64,000 bases of DNA from positions 13,516,001 through 13,580,000 of the forward strand of contig JBHGNT010000006.1 in the NCBI GenBank assembly GCA_043228905.1, in the 5' to 3' direction. This stretch comes from Azolla caroliniana. Its lineage: Eukaryota; Polypodiophyta. Shown here piece after piece: positions 32,701 to 46,054 of the stretch. Below the pieces are notes generated by a model. That model ran no database searches, was not told where the DNA came from, and saw nothing but the letters and a program-made list of their open reading frames with translations. The position numbers and the translations under genes were made by a program. Every line of letters starts with the position of its first letter. The first letter of the stretch is position 1.

Positions 32701-33355
32701 TTCCCCCTCTAAATTGGAAGACTACAAGATATATATTTTAGGAATTGAAAGAGGAAAGATATCATTGAATGCAAGACAAACAGGGAGGGATGTAAGGTTA
32801 TTGTGGTAATCTCGATCTCTTTCCAAGATGTTATATTATGAGCTTCATGAACAATCCAGGTTTTGGTTAATTTCCCTGGAAAAACCAAAAAACTGAATCT
32901 CAATGACACTAATAATTCCCTAAGATCCAAACAATTCAAGAAATGTGTTACAAATTTGCTCTGGTATCAGAATACTGTTCCCTTTTCAAGGGGGGAAAAT
33001 TTGAACAATATTTACAATGTTTTGAACCCAAAAGCTGTCCATAAATGGTGACGAAGATTTCTGTTTTAACATCCAGAACTCTCTTAAGATGCTGAAGAAT
33101 GAATAAAATCCATACATAGATATACTCGAGCATTATACTTTTAAATACAAGAACATCTCTGGTTAGAGATCCCCCACAACACTATTATATTTAAATCATC
33201 TCAGGGATCAGAACAACTATTGCAAGTAAAATAATCTGGGAAGTTTATTCGATTATGATTTATCATCTGAATCTATTGATAATACATATACAAAAAATAC
33301 TGTTGCCCCTGCCTGGTATACATAGAATGATGATTCATTCAAAACCTTGGCAAAT
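29756..33355. other. No gene firmly recognised; flank and probable 3' UTR of FC2
   Basis: About 3.6 kb of AT-rich DNA without long ORFs or repeats I can identify. 33,180-33,355 is probably FC2 3' untranslated sequence. Two small splice-bounded minus-strand candidates at 31,443-31,514 and 31,250-31,372 are discussed in the findings. Confidence 0.45.
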
Positions 33356-36300
33356 TCAAGGAAAAAGTGGCAAAATTCCAATCTGATGGAAGATTCCTTG
33401 ACCAGTGCTGACCTCCAACAAAAGCAAGGCAAGAACGGCCAGCATTGCTGCCCTTCCATTCCATGTTTCTGCACTCTTTGTCCAGCCCCATTCCCAAACT
33501 GTGACGAGTGGTGGGAGCTGCCTCCTCTGAGCATCATATGTAGCAAGCACTTCCTCTACACTACCAAGAGGTATCAATGACTGCGAGAAAAAACAAAACA
33601 CGAATCAAGCAATGGTATTATTATCCCATGGTGGCAAACTCTAGAGAGAATGCATATGTCATCAAATCAGTCATAGTTCAAGAGAATAAATATCATGCAT
33701 TTAAAAGGGCATACATCAATGACGACAAGAAAAACAAATTAAATGAAGGAAATATTAGGAACTGGGAGAGAAGGCTCGCTATATGACTCTAATTCAGGAT
33801 GTGGGAAGAGTTTTAATGGTTAGGTATCAATGACAGCAACAAAGAATTACAAAATTAACTAGCTTTTAGTTAGACATTGGAAGAAAAACTAACAGAATAC
33901 ATATTGGAAGTAGGTTTTTATGAGTCCAAATTTGCTTAATGGACCCCAATGGACCATCAAATCGACGAGGGTCAGTTACTGTTTCATGGCTACTTTGACA
34001 CCATGAATAGTATTTCATTATTCCAAGTGATTGGACCTGGAGATTGTTTGAGTAGGGATTGTTTTGTTTGACACTCCATTGCTTAGGGTCTGCACACAAA
34101 CCACATTGATTCTAGTGAAAGGAACATTGGATGTCATGGTTCTTAACTGATTCCAGATAATAATGATAAAAGAGTTGGGTTACAGATTTCCTTCCAATGG
34201 TCCAGACAGGGCAGCACCTGTGACATCTCAAATCTGGACACTTCTAATTTGGTCATTTTCTGATGCTGTATACAATTGGATAAGTGACTTTCTAAAAGCA
34301 ATGGAAGCACATCACCTTGTGGCAAGGTAATGTTACTCATTTAATGAATCTTCCATTTGCCCTCACAATTAATTAATGGCCAAAACACATTCAATATGAA
34401 CAGTCTGTCCATATGGACATGGTTGTTTCTGTCTGGAAACCTCATGCAGGTTACCGATTTCATGTTCCCGATTTTCATGGCATAGTACCGCAAGATCTTA
34501 TTGAAACCCTTGCTTGGGTCCACGAATTTCGTTCTTCACAAATAAGACATGCAGGAAGGATGTATCAGTTGTTTTTTTCCACAGTTCATGGAAGATTAGT
34601 AGGACTAGCCCATCAGTAAGTTACATATTTACTTATGCATCTTTTCTATCACCTGCTAGCTCTTACGTGGGTTAAGTTAAGATAATCAACAGCTTTATTG
34701 ATCACCACCTAAGAACAGAGTATTTCTACTTTGAGCTTGCCTATGCTACTATTCCCCTTATTACAACTTGACTCATGGAAAAAATAGGGAAAATGTATAT
34801 ATAAATTTTATCATTTTTGTATCCATCAGTCAAGAGAATGGAGCACAATTGTATTCAATTACCTAGTGAATTACAGCAAGAAAGAGTTTTATTAAGAAAG
34901 AGAAAAGGACTGCAATTGAAAAATACAAAATTATCCAGCTAATCGGCAATGGAGGAGAACGTTTATAGTATGTGCATGTTGCTTTCATCTAATTCAAGTG
35001 ATGAAAATCATTAAGAAGAACAAGTAATGGCTGCATAAAGAATACCAAGATAGCAAACCATTATCTGGTTCAGTCTAGTCCCAGTGATAGCAAGAGAGAT
35101 CATGCATTTTAAAAGGGTTAGAAGAATTTGCTTCCCCCTTTTAACAGCTCCATGTAAAAAATATCTTATTCAGAAACGTCTCACACCCAACCTATTCAAA
35201 AATAGAACTAAATGTTTGCAGCACTACAACAAACAGCTTATACATGCTTTTAATTAAGTGTGGTAGCAGACAAAAACGGCTCCTTTGGCCTAAGATTTAT
35301 CGAGTGACTAGTATCTTGTAAAACCTCCCTTCTTATAGCTCTGAAATATGAATTCATATCTTTCATGAGCATGTGCTTTTTTGGGGTGTGAATCCTTGAA
35401 TGTGAACAGGAGAAAAACATGACAGTAATCATACTGGAGAGAATAATCCTAATCTATAACAAGGTTCGTCTCTTATTAAAGTCCAGAAAGGAAGCAAAAA
35501 AGGAAAATGGTTGGAAACAACTAGGGTTGATAGAAGCAGCTTTACAGAGCTAACTTTCTATCAGTAATTCTCAGAGCATGTCACTTCAATTCTCAGTTAC
35601 ATCTTACCCTAGCATTATGCAATTTACCCTAAAAGTAAGCCATTCCATTAACCATACCTGCCGTGCCTCTATATTTGATACTGCCATAGCTCCAACATAT
35701 GGCAAAGCCTCAATTACTGCATCTGCAAGGTCATTGATGAAGTCTTCTTCACAACCAAGGGCAGGTACACGGCCCCAATTTTTTATTCCAGATTCTAAAG
35801 CAAGCTCACGATACTCAACATCAATTTCCTCAAGTGTCTCTATATGCTCACTGACAAAACTGCGAGTGTAGGCGATTTTTAATTAGCAAGCACCCATGAA
35901 TTATGCATTTATGCATGTAGATACATGCATGAACCTTTTGACACTATTACAACGATACACTGAAAAGAATGGAAAGAAATAGAAGGTAACCTTATTGGAA
36001 CAGCAAGGAGACTTTCCACACCTTGTCTACCCAGCTCTTTAATGGTATCATCAGTGTATGGTTTTAGCCATTCAACAGGACCAACTCTACTCTGTCAACA
36101 AATCAAAAAGGTATTAAATGGACCCAGCACATATTTATGGTGTGTCCATATCTAGGAGGTTTTAGCAAACTGCCTATGCCTTGATAAATTTGGCGACACA
36201 CCTGATATGCAAGAGTGTGATCATTGGGTACACCTCTCAGTCGTAGCTCGATCATTATGAGTTTTATGCAATGTTCCATTTCATCCTTGTAGGGATCACC

Positions 36301-39300
36301 TGCTTCTTCAACATATGCACGAGGCACTCCATGTGCAGAGAAAAAGATCATAACCTGATATTTATAAAAAAAATTAGCGGATTTGAACCAGCTAAACCTC
36401 TTGTAAACTACAAGAAACCTAAAGCTAAAGCCAATTTGGTGTCGCGGGCTAAGCTTATCTACTAGACTATAAGAATTGACAGTAGAACCCTCAAGATTGA
36501 GGTCACCTGTAGGCACTGCAGCTAGCATGATGCATTGATTAGATATAACACATCACAGAAATCAATAATATGAACACATAAAAATTCGCCGATGCACCTC
36601 TTGAGCTTTTTCAAAAGCCTGCAGCTCTTTTTGTATCAGTGTTGCCATAGATTTCACATATCCTTCTCTTTGATACCAAGAAGGTATCACAGTGTGCTGC
36701 ATATTGACAAGATATTCATCTTCCCTGCATGTCCAACAAACCAATGCATAAACAACTGCTAAAATATCTAAAAGTTCCTATAAGCATGCATGTATAATCA
36801 CCGGAAAATTTCCTCAAGGAGTCGGAGGCTGGAACCACTAGTGGAGATTGAAAATTGTGGATAAAGAGGTAGAACAACCAGCTTTGAAATCTGATCCTTC
36901 TTTATCTGCAAAGAGAAAAGAGTAATTACCCTAGTAGAATCCATTATCCACTTGATTGAAACACAATACTCAGAACAGGAAGCAATATAAATAGTGTTCA
37001 TTTATGACATTTGATTGTTTTGAATCTATATGCATGATTACAGTGTAAAATTATCTTTGACTTTCTTATGGAAAAAAGAAAACAGAAGTAGATGACAATA
37101 CATAACATCCTTGTGCATTTGAGACCATCGTAAGATCAATAAGCCGTTATTGTCTTCGAAAATTCAGAAAAAACATTGCCAGATTTTATTATGATTGTTT
37201 ATGTTCCTACAATAGCTCATAATACTCGACTCATTAACTTATTGCAATTCTTGTTTTATTTTTCTAGAGGTACAGGCATAAATTATTTTCTAATCTCTGC
37301 TACATACATAACAGTTGTCATGTTCTTTTCCAAATGCCATGCACCATTTGATCTCGTTCAAAGATTACTGATATCATTCCTTGATGACATAAGCATCCTA
37401 CTTATTTACAATGATACTGAAACCTGCTCGATCTTCATAAGACAGAATTGAATGATGTGCATTTCTCCTTTATCAGTAAGTCAAGCAAACATGTCATATC
37501 ACAACCATAGAGATGGAATTTCCAAAATCGCACCTTCCTGATTGCATCCTCAGTAAATGGATGCCAATATCTCATGCCAACATACACCTCTACATTCATA
37601 TCCTTTTCCTTTAACACCTTCCTTAATGCACTGCCCTGCATATCAAAGATCAAAGGATTAGATGACGGCCCAGGGTAGAAAGAAAGAAGGATATGTTAAC
37701 GACTTTTAATAGGTCAAAGTAGACAACACCTTAAGAGGTCTGTGAGAACAATTAATCAAAATAAAAATAAGCAAACATAAGCGCTTAAGATTCTGAAGTT
37801 AAATTGAAACTACGGCCTTCAAAAAACCTCCAATATAGAGAGCTATGAAGAGAATCGGCACCTTCAATGTCGAGAGATAAAGACTTTTATTTGTCAATGC
37901 CAAGCGTAACAATACCATGGTCAAGATGATCGTAGCCTAGATGCATCACATATTGCTATTGCCTGATCTATTGTAACCCACCCCTTTGAATCTCCTATTC
38001 AAGAACCCACTTGTGCAGACATTGATTGACGTGTAGCAGGAGTGGTAGAGCCAAAGAAGTTATGATGCTTCTTTTTTGATGAGTTGAGGTTGTATTGTTG
38101 TCCTTCAATAACTTCTTGCCATGTTTCTTGAGTTCTAACAAGAACAACACCAAGCACCGTTGGTCTTCGGATTCCGTTAACTTGTGTAATGGGCCAAAAC
38201 CTTGTTTGAAGAAGCAAACATATCTCCCTCTTATTTCATAAAACAGCACCATGGAAAACATATCACTCTTGCAATTCCACCCATCGATGGCACAATCGGC
38301 AAATTTGTTCCATAGATTTGAGGAATGTGTGAGACAAATGTGTATACATATTAGAAGACACGAAGATAAATCCATCATATAATGTGTAATAAGAGTGCCT
38401 TATTGTGGGCCATCTTCCCAGAAAGAATTGTATGGGGCTGATCAATGTTCTGTCATTATCCAATTTAATGATATCAGTTCAAATCACTCTTATTTTTTGG
38501 CACTTTGATCATAGTCAAGTGTGGATAGTCAAAGTATATTGGAAGGGGGGTCATGCGTTTATACTTGTGCCATGTATTGGAACCGTCCTTGCATTTCAGC
38601 AGACCAACAATGATTATCTGCATGTTCATTAAGTTACTTTGATGGCGGTCTTGAGTATCTTTGTTAGGGAGCTCCCAAACTCATTGGATACCAGTCACTG
38701 ATTGGATTAATGCTCAGTCACTGTTGGGGGGGGCTGCTCCCATCTCCAGTTGGATTATAGCATGGAACCCCGACTCTTTGCTCATTGCCATGCAAGCAAT
38801 CATCAAGGCTAAAGGTTTCTCAAAATCCAAAATTACCAATGTCCAAGAAAAACATCATAATATCTTCTCTATGATTCAAATAATATGAAATCAGTCCCTA
38901 TGGTACTTGCTGCAACCAGTCCCGAACCAACCCGGCGGTTCATGCAGCTGCCGACTGTACCGTCATCTTTGCTGTTGCTTTCATCAAGTTTAGCCTCAGT
39001 AGAGGTGGGTGGTGGCACTGGGTGATAAAGATTAGAACGATCAGAACACTGTAATTGGCACAAGCCTTAATAGAAAAGCTAACTCAGTACAAACAGCCAA
39101 ACAATTAATGAATGCTCCGTATTTCTGCTATAATTGGCACGAACCATAATAGAACAGCTGTGTCAACATTACATTTCAGCTGTCATTAACCATGTTTGTC
39201 CAATCCATCTGGTCATATAAATCATATGAGTGGGTGCAACCAATAGGGCCAGCAACTTGTCCATTGTACAAGTTAGTCCATAAAAACTTCTCAAATCATG

Positions 39301-41956
39301 CAATTCCATTGTACAAGTTAGTCCATAAAACCCTCTCAAATCACGCAATTCCAGTTCTCTGGTCTCTATGCTAATCTGAGCCCTCTATAAACTTCTCTTT
39401 TGACACCCCATTCGTGAGGCTGTATACCCTTTATGCAGGCCGCTGTCTCAAATTCTATATTTTCAGTTTCTTATATTAGTGAATATATATTTTAATTGTC
39501 ATCAGAATTAATATGGCTTCTATTTGGTTTCCATTCCCATTATTGTCATGGCATATCACTCAAATTATCACAGGGGTCCCTGGATCTTACAGCTTCACGT
39601 GTTAGTGTGTATTGAATCAAACATTCCGAAGTTAGGGTCTGTGTATCCTGCTAAACATCCTCCTCTTTTTTTGTGAAAATAGCTGCACACAACTCCTTCA
39701 AAATGGATGCCCACTTCAGTGAAGAATACAAGTAATATGGATACAACGGCTACAGACAAGTGTCCCAATCCACCTGCTGAGAGACTATGTGAACCAAATC
39801 ACATTACGACTTGTGCCAAGGAGGGGTATCTCAAATTAATATAATGCTAGAGTAAAAAGGTAACTGCGCACAAAACAGATGCAAGCATGAGAGTGATTTC
39901 ACATTCTGTACATGTGCAACAGACACAATCATCACATGTATGATGCAGCACAGGAAGATCATAAACCTGAATTCACCCTAATTGGCATCACTCATATTAA
40001 ATTAGCTGATCAATTATACCCCATTATGATGTGCTCCCCACCAGCAGAGCAAAAATATATGTATCGATTCTGAATCCTCTAATCTAAAAGAAAACTCTCA
40101 ACTTTCCGGGAGGAGAGGATCGACAAGGAGGCTTTTTATGGTAGGATGGACAGGATTTTGTAATTTGTAGGAGAAGAAAGAGGCCGGAGGAGCATGCCCT
40201 ATAAAAACGGATCGTTAACATTGAAGGACAAGTTGATAGCACTCATAAATGCAGTTGGAGCAAGATCTCACCAATCTACATTGTACAATTCTACCCTGAA
40301 AGTGAGACTAGTCGCAATCTCCATGTTCTCATTCCTGATTCCACGAAATATACCAATCATACATCCCAAGAGCCTCCTAAGGAGGAGTTGATTGATTCAT
40401 CCATCCATCTAGGATAGATAAATTTTTCCAGCAAAGGCACTTTCTCAAGGTGTTATTGCTCTTTTGAATTAATCCTGAAACTGAATGAAACAATCTAGCT
40501 AGTGATATTCTTGTAAGCTGGATCTTCAAGGGACGGACTATCCTGTAAAAGCTTATGCTAAATAGGGCCTACCACTTGCTCATTGCAAGATGAGATGTGA
40601 GATACATTGAGCATACTCAATCATAATGAGCGCTAGCTCTTCCCCATTAGAAGAAAAAAATAAATCTAAACCATCATCATTGAAGTGCAACAGAACATAG
40701 ATATTGCAAGTTCACCTGTTCTTCAGTTATCTTGCGTAACGGTGAACCACCACCAATAGAAGCATAACCTTCCCTACTTTTTGGAGCTCTCATTGTTGAT
40801 ATAAACTTGGCCAAAGGTTGCTGCAGAAATCTAAGGAGTCGTGGAAGTCTAATGATGTCCTGCATTTATAATGTTTGTCATATAGCAATCAATCAATAAT
40901 TTCAAACAAGCTGAAAGTTTATCATCAACACTTACTGGGTCTGCAAACAAGTTATACAAGAACGGCTCCACATCATCAAGTGTTTCTGGCCCACCCAAAT
41001 TAAGGAGAAGGACACCAACATTCTCGTTCCTCAAGTTAGGAATTTCTGTTATACTATTTTTCTCCTTCTCATCTATGCTTTTTGCCAGCGCACAACTCAA
41101 AACCAACCTAAATCTGGATTTATATTCGGTTGCTAGCTTGCAACTGGCAAGTTGCAATTCCTTGTTGGTTCCAAAATGGTTTGAGTTTCTATTTTGATTT
41201 TTCTTCCAACAAGAAATGCTGCTCTTGCGTGACAAGCCACATATATGCTTGGATCTGTAGTCAGAAAGGAAAATCATAGATTCACTTCATGGTATATCAC
41301 TTCCAAAACTTAAACACGTGTTCGATGATAGTGATGAAAAGTACAGCTAATGCATGCGCTCCCAAAACCTAAACACATGCATTAACATTGAATAAAAATG
41401 ATGATGATAATTTTGGCTAAAATATACACTCCCTAACCCCAAACTCATGTATGAACATTGAACAATGATAATGATTCTGATGACAATGACTTCCAATGAA
41501 GCATAGTCTCTGAAACCCTAACTGTATGTACTGATAACTGATGGTGATGAACATAATGTTTGACGTTGGTGATGCACGCATATAATAAGTTCAGTAACAT
41601 GGAAAACTAACTGGTTTGTGGCAGCTGTTCATATTGACATCCCACAACATCAGATGTTCTTCCAATGATAATGATAATGGTGAGGACGCTCATCTCTCCT
41701 ATGATGATGAGGATGATGGATACGATAAGCCCAATTAGCAAGGACAATTTTCTTGTGGCAACAAAGCCTTCAGAATGGCGTTGCTTCTTTCTCCTTTGGT
41801 TTCCCCTCTTTGTACAATGATTACGATGATGATGATGATGATGATGATGATGAATATGACAGGTTTATCTAACATGGATGATTTTCTAGTGGGAACCAAA
41901 CGTTTCATATCAAAGTTGTTTTTATATCTTTCAGTGACAGATCTACCACAACAATC

Positions 41957-42003
<47 letters not shown>

Positions 42004-42273
42004 ATAATAAGTTCAACAAACAGGAATAACAAGTTTGTGGCAACCAAATATTCATAGCGATGTTGTTTATTTTATCCTTCAGTGTCTTCTCTTTCTATGA
42101 TGATGATGGTGATGATGGTGATGACGGTGATGGTGATGAGCATCGTGATTCGTGGTTATGTGAACGGATGATGATTATGACAATACGGTGACTACTTACT
42201 GATTTAGAGGTTGTGAGATCGGTCCTTGAACAGAGTTTGTGAAGCATCCAACCCTTCCTGAGTCTATTTGCAT
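33356..42273 (-). CDS. FC2: Ferrochelatase 2, plastid type, ten exons
   Basis: Coding exons read leftwards: 42,273-42,200; 41,254-40,936; 40,859-40,716; 37,635-37,534; 36,905-36,802; 36,724-36,598; 36,354-36,202; 36,091-35,991; 35,859-35,658; 33,580-33,356. All junctions are GT/AG and in phase, giving 1551 nt (516 residues), close to Arabidopsis FC2. After about 115 variable residues (likely a plastid transit peptide) come [63 protein letters not shown] (conserved His) and [12 protein letters not shown] (conserved Glu). The last exon adds the plant FC2 tail: one hydrophobic segment with WNGRAAM, a light-harvesting-like chlorophyll-binding motif. The enzyme inserts Fe2+ into protoporphyrin IX in plastids. 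Exon 1 rests on phase and splice sites only and is the least certain. Introns 1, 3 and 9 are long (945, 3080 and 2077 bp). Confidence 0.95.
37636..40715. other. FC2 intron 3 (3080 bp)
   Basis: No nested gene or clear transposon is visible. It contains a 46-bp near-perfect tandem duplication at 39,257-39,350 (core TTGTACAAGTTAGTCCATAA). A 127-codon minus-strand ORF at 37,995-38,378 resembles nothing I recognise. Confidence 0.6.
41821..42003. repeat. (GAT)n microsatellites in FC2 intron 1
   Basis: Pure ATG/GAT triplet runs lie at about 41,824-41,853 and 41,958-42,003. Interrupted GAT/GGT runs occur at 41,400-41,730 and 42,097-42,140. They are embedded in diverged repeats that share phrases such as GGAACCAAACGTTTCATATC versus GGCAACCAAATATTCATAGC. 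Confidence 0.8.
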
Positions 42274-43430
42274 TCTGAAACAGAATTTCGAAACCTCACC
42301 CCAAACAAACAAGCTTTGGAACCTTCTGCACAAATATATATATGTATATATGTATATATGTATGTATGTATAAAATCAGAGGTTTTTTTCATAGAACCGT
42401 TTCTGAGATTTGGTTTAAAGGGTGAAGAAGCAAATGCATGGCTTAACTCGACTAAAAACCCTGGAAAATGGTCGGGAAATGCGTCAGAAGAAAGCGCGAT
42501 AATGAGGAGGAGGAGGGCATGGGCATTGTTTGAGAGCTGCGCGAAGGTCGAAGACGAAGACGAAGACGCTGCGGGAAGGAAGAAATGCGGACTTTGGAAC
42601 AAATAAGATATTATTGTATTATTATTATTAGTCTCACAAAAAAGACGAAGAAGGGAAAGCCAGCCCCAGCCCCAGCCCCAGCCCTACACAAATTTTGCTT
42701 GGTCCATGTTGAACAAACACCACACCACCTCACAACATTTATACCCTCCTATGTATGTATATCTCTAATCTTTCATATACATATATATATATATATATAT
42801 GCTCTAATCAATACATATATTACGTCATTATTCTAAATCTACTTAAATGGTGGCACAAAAAAAGAGTGGTGCTCTTCACCTCTTGCCATGGGGGACGCAT
42901 ACCATACATAAACATGTATGTATGTCCGTTGGGCTTGAATTAGAGAGGAAGGGGTTTATCACATACTAATGGTTGGCAACATGGATATGTACACATAAGG
43001 ATTGATGCAATCATTTGCTTTGTGTCCGCACACTATGATTGAACGTTGCTTGCCTACTAACATGTCGATGCTCCCCTAGCCTTACAACACCATCCTCACC
43101 TCCACCTCGATCACCCGATTTCTCCACCCTCATCCCATGCCTTCCCCTCCCACCATCAATGTCTTCCAATCTCGTCCACTCTCTACACTCTCTTGACAAC
43201 ATCCACATATCCACTTCCCTTAGAGCCCTTTTCCTCTTCACTCCTGTACAATAAAGCTTGCCCAACAACTTGGCACAATGCATCCAAAGAGTGTGCACTC
43301 ATAATGTTGGGAGCATGTTAAGTGCCATGTCATACATAGCACTACTAACAAGGATATTGGCATTGATACCAACGATGTAAGTGTGAACCGAGAGAAAAGA
43401 ACACGAGAGAGAGAGAGAGTTATCTTTTTG
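42274..43430. other. FC2 5' leader/promoter region and intergenic DNA
   Basis: It contains (TATG)n at about 42,336-42,371, a CCAGCC-type repeat at 42,658-42,685 and (AT)n at 42,779-42,801. A Ser-rich minus-strand ORF (42,264-42,602) is out of frame with FC2 exon 1. No further gene is recognised. Confidence 0.5.
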
Positions 43431-45290
43431 CTAGGGCAAAAGGCAACCTTGTGCGTGATGCTTAATGGCAGAGTTACACCGAGCGTGTTTCTTACTAGAT
43501 CCGTGCGGCAAGGATGTCCACTTGGCACTAAGCCCATTGTTATTTGCTATTGTTACACATCCTTTGTTAGTAATGTTGTCTAATCTTGTGGCCAGTGGTG
43601 ATATTTTGGGTTTGCATCTTCCTTCCGGTGGACAATTGGTGACACGCATTGGCAAATGATTCTTTTATGTTTTTACAACCCTCAAAAGAAAATCTTGAAA
43701 GGAGTATGCAAGTTTGGGATCAATTTGCTTTGGCTTCATGGTTGTATATAAATTGGAGGAAGTCTCGCTTGATTTCTTGTACAGAGAGTGATTCAGAATG
43801 TTTAGGATGGCAAGGGTCAATGATTACACGAGGATCAATTTATCAACATTTGGGTTATCCGTTGGGTGTTGATGTTGCAAATGTTCAATTGATTGATTGG
43901 ATTGGGAGTAAATTGAAGGACAAATTTATGTATTGGAAGTCTCAAATATGGCCCTTTCATGTACGACTCAAAGTGGTGCAATGTATATTGATACCCATGT
44001 TATTATATTTTTTGCCTTTACTACCTTGGACTAAGAAGCCATTACAAAACATGTTACAACCTATTCGGTTCATGTTGTGGTGGAAGGGAAAAATGATGGG
44101 AGTTACATGGATTTCATGAGACCATTTGGCTACTCCTAAAAGGTTAGGTGGTGCAGCAATATTGGATTTGGAAATGCATTTGATGGCTCGTAGATTTGCA
44201 TTATTACGAGATATATGTCAACAAGATGAACCATGGATATCTATGATTGCAATATTTTATTGAGCATGAAGGATTGGTGTATGGGAAAACAAAGATTCAA
44301 GCATCCTAATGGTCATTACTGAATGGAAGTATTCCTCTAAAGATTCGACATTATGTATGTGGACAACATTTGGTAAGATCATGGTAAGATGCATTATCTC
44401 TTTTTGAATGGGAACCATCAAGTGATCAAGAATCTTGTAATTCATTACAAAATGAATTGCTTGTTTCTTCTTGAGTGTTGTTTTGGCATGGGAAAGAGAA
44501 GTTGAGATCTCAATTCAATTGTTTATTTCGATTGGGGATTGTACATTTGGAAGACGTGGTTGATAATTTATCTCAAAGGTTGTCAGAATTTGAAGATGCC
44601 AAGCGATGGTTATATATTCCCCCAAATTATGGATTTATTTGGGAGAAAATACAAGTATACCATTGTTGCAAGGATCTTTGCCATTGAAAACAAATGTTGC
44701 ACCTTGGGTGGATTGGCGGTTACAAGATGGTACATGCTTGTTACAGGTCACTACAAATGTATTATATCATCATGCAATGGCATCGTTATCTTGGCTATCT
44801 CTTGGAGCAATGAAGTTGTGGAATATATGTAAGTCGTGGTGGAAAATATTACAACGTGGTTGGCATTCCAATCTACCATTTTGTGCAAAGGTATTCATAT
44901 GGAGAGTCATGATTGGTGGGCTCCCATTAGGTTCGGCCTTAAAGAGACGAGGACTAGGGTTTGACACTCGTTTCTTTTTGCATTGTTCCATTGGAGGATA
45001 GTACACGTAGGTTCATTAAATGTCCTATAGCGTGTACCATTTTGAAGTACTTATCAAACATTTGGCAAGTTTTAACCCATTGTTGTTTGAAGACCTCAAC
45101 AATGGGTTTTTTCTCAATATGTTCAAAATGGTTCAAATGATGAGATGGAGATATTGTTCCAATTTTTACATTATTGGGGACTACAACACAATTGGAATAT
45201 GCGTTGTCGTGAAGATTTTCGGCAATGGTGTGAAAATCGCATAAAACATACGAAATTGAGTATGAATCATATAAAACAATAATAGTGAAA
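43430..45290 (+). pseudogene. LINE (non-LTR) retrotransposon I, 5'-truncated and decayed
   Basis: It begins inside the reverse transcriptase: MLNGRVTPS ... RSVRQGCPL, then after a frameshift LSPLLFAIVTHPLL. The active-site box reads LANDSFMF, where active LINEs have F/YADD, so the first Asp is lost. The thumb region follows (ASWLYINWRKSRLIS, GSIYQHLGYPLGVD, KLKDKFMYWKSQIW). A zinc-finger-like C-terminus (LPFCAKVFIWRVMIGGLPLG, and in another frame FIKCPIACTILKYL) ends near 45,290. It contains several stops and frameshifts. A GA-rich tract marks the 5' break. Confidence 0.8.
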
Positions 45291-45811
45291 ATACTATTTT
45301 AAATAAGTTTAATATCTTAGGACAAAAAGATGGAGGTCTTCAAGAGCTTTCGAATGCACTTTATTACATAATAAACGGACATCTAAGTCTCAAGTTATGT
45401 GGGTAGGAAGTTTGCAAAGGAAAAAGAGAAAGATAAAACTGTGAGATATCCCACATAGATAGGAAAAATAAGGATCTCACCTTATATAACACAAAGCTAA
45501 AGCTATTATCTTTGTGTTTATGTGTGGGGCATAGAGAGTTCATGGAGACTTGAATTAAGTTAATTAGATGAGTGGGTGTGGCCTAGCTACATGTAAAGGT
45601 TTTTGCCAACCAAAACCGGTGGCAACTAGCAGCAACCAATGATGGAACCGGCGACGAAGCCGGCTCACGGTGACCGGCAAGCGACTCGGGATGTGGACAG
45701 GCCGGACCAAACGGATACAAATCGGGCGGATCGGTTGATCGCGGTGCATGATGTCTTAAAGATATTTGGTCCAAAAGCCTAATAGTATTTTGTGCATAAA
45801 AGAAAAAGACT

Positions 45812-45876
45812 TAAGCAAGACTCAAACTTTGCACCTCCGAGATAAGAAGCAATAGGCTTACCATTAAGCCAAATCA
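45812..45876 (-). other. tRNA-like (SINE-like) remnant with pol III boxes
   Basis: On the minus strand TGGCTTAATGG (45,871-45,861) fits the box A consensus exactly. AGTTTGAGTCT (45,828-45,818) matches box B at most positions, 32 nt further on, the normal spacing. No complete cloverleaf could be drawn by eye, so this is more likely a tRNA-derived SINE head than a tRNA gene. Confidence 0.4.
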
Positions 45877-45950
45877 TTTCTTTAGGGATTATATATCATT
45901 ATAGCTTTACATGTAAATTTTCATATTAGAGCTTGATTGAGTGACATGTG

Positions 45951-46054
45951 ATGCATGAACGCCAAATGGCAAACATGCATCATATGCATTCCATGCATTG
46001 TATGCATGTCTTGTACCTTCACATGCATCATATGCATGGGAGCATCTATAAAAG
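45951..46054 (+). promoter_or_regulatory. Seven ATGCAT (RY-type) motifs upstream of a TATA box
   Basis: ATGCAT starts at 45,951, 45,975, 45,984, 45,993, 46,002, 46,023 and 46,032; six include CATGCA or TGCATG. TATAAAAG follows at 46,047. RY elements bind B3-domain factors in seed plants. The context resembles an LTR promoter, but this is inference. Confidence 0.4.

Noticed and set aside
37995-38378. 127-codon minus-strand ORF in FC2 intron 3, considered as a nested gene or transposon piece
   Set aside because: No motif or repeat context recognised; composition is compatible with chance.
42264-42602. Ser/Ala-rich 112-codon minus-strand ORF considered as the FC2 transit-peptide exon
   Set aside because: It is out of frame with the phase needed for exon 2, while the ATG at 42,273 with donor at 42,199 fits exactly. 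The ORF is read through a TATG microsatellite.
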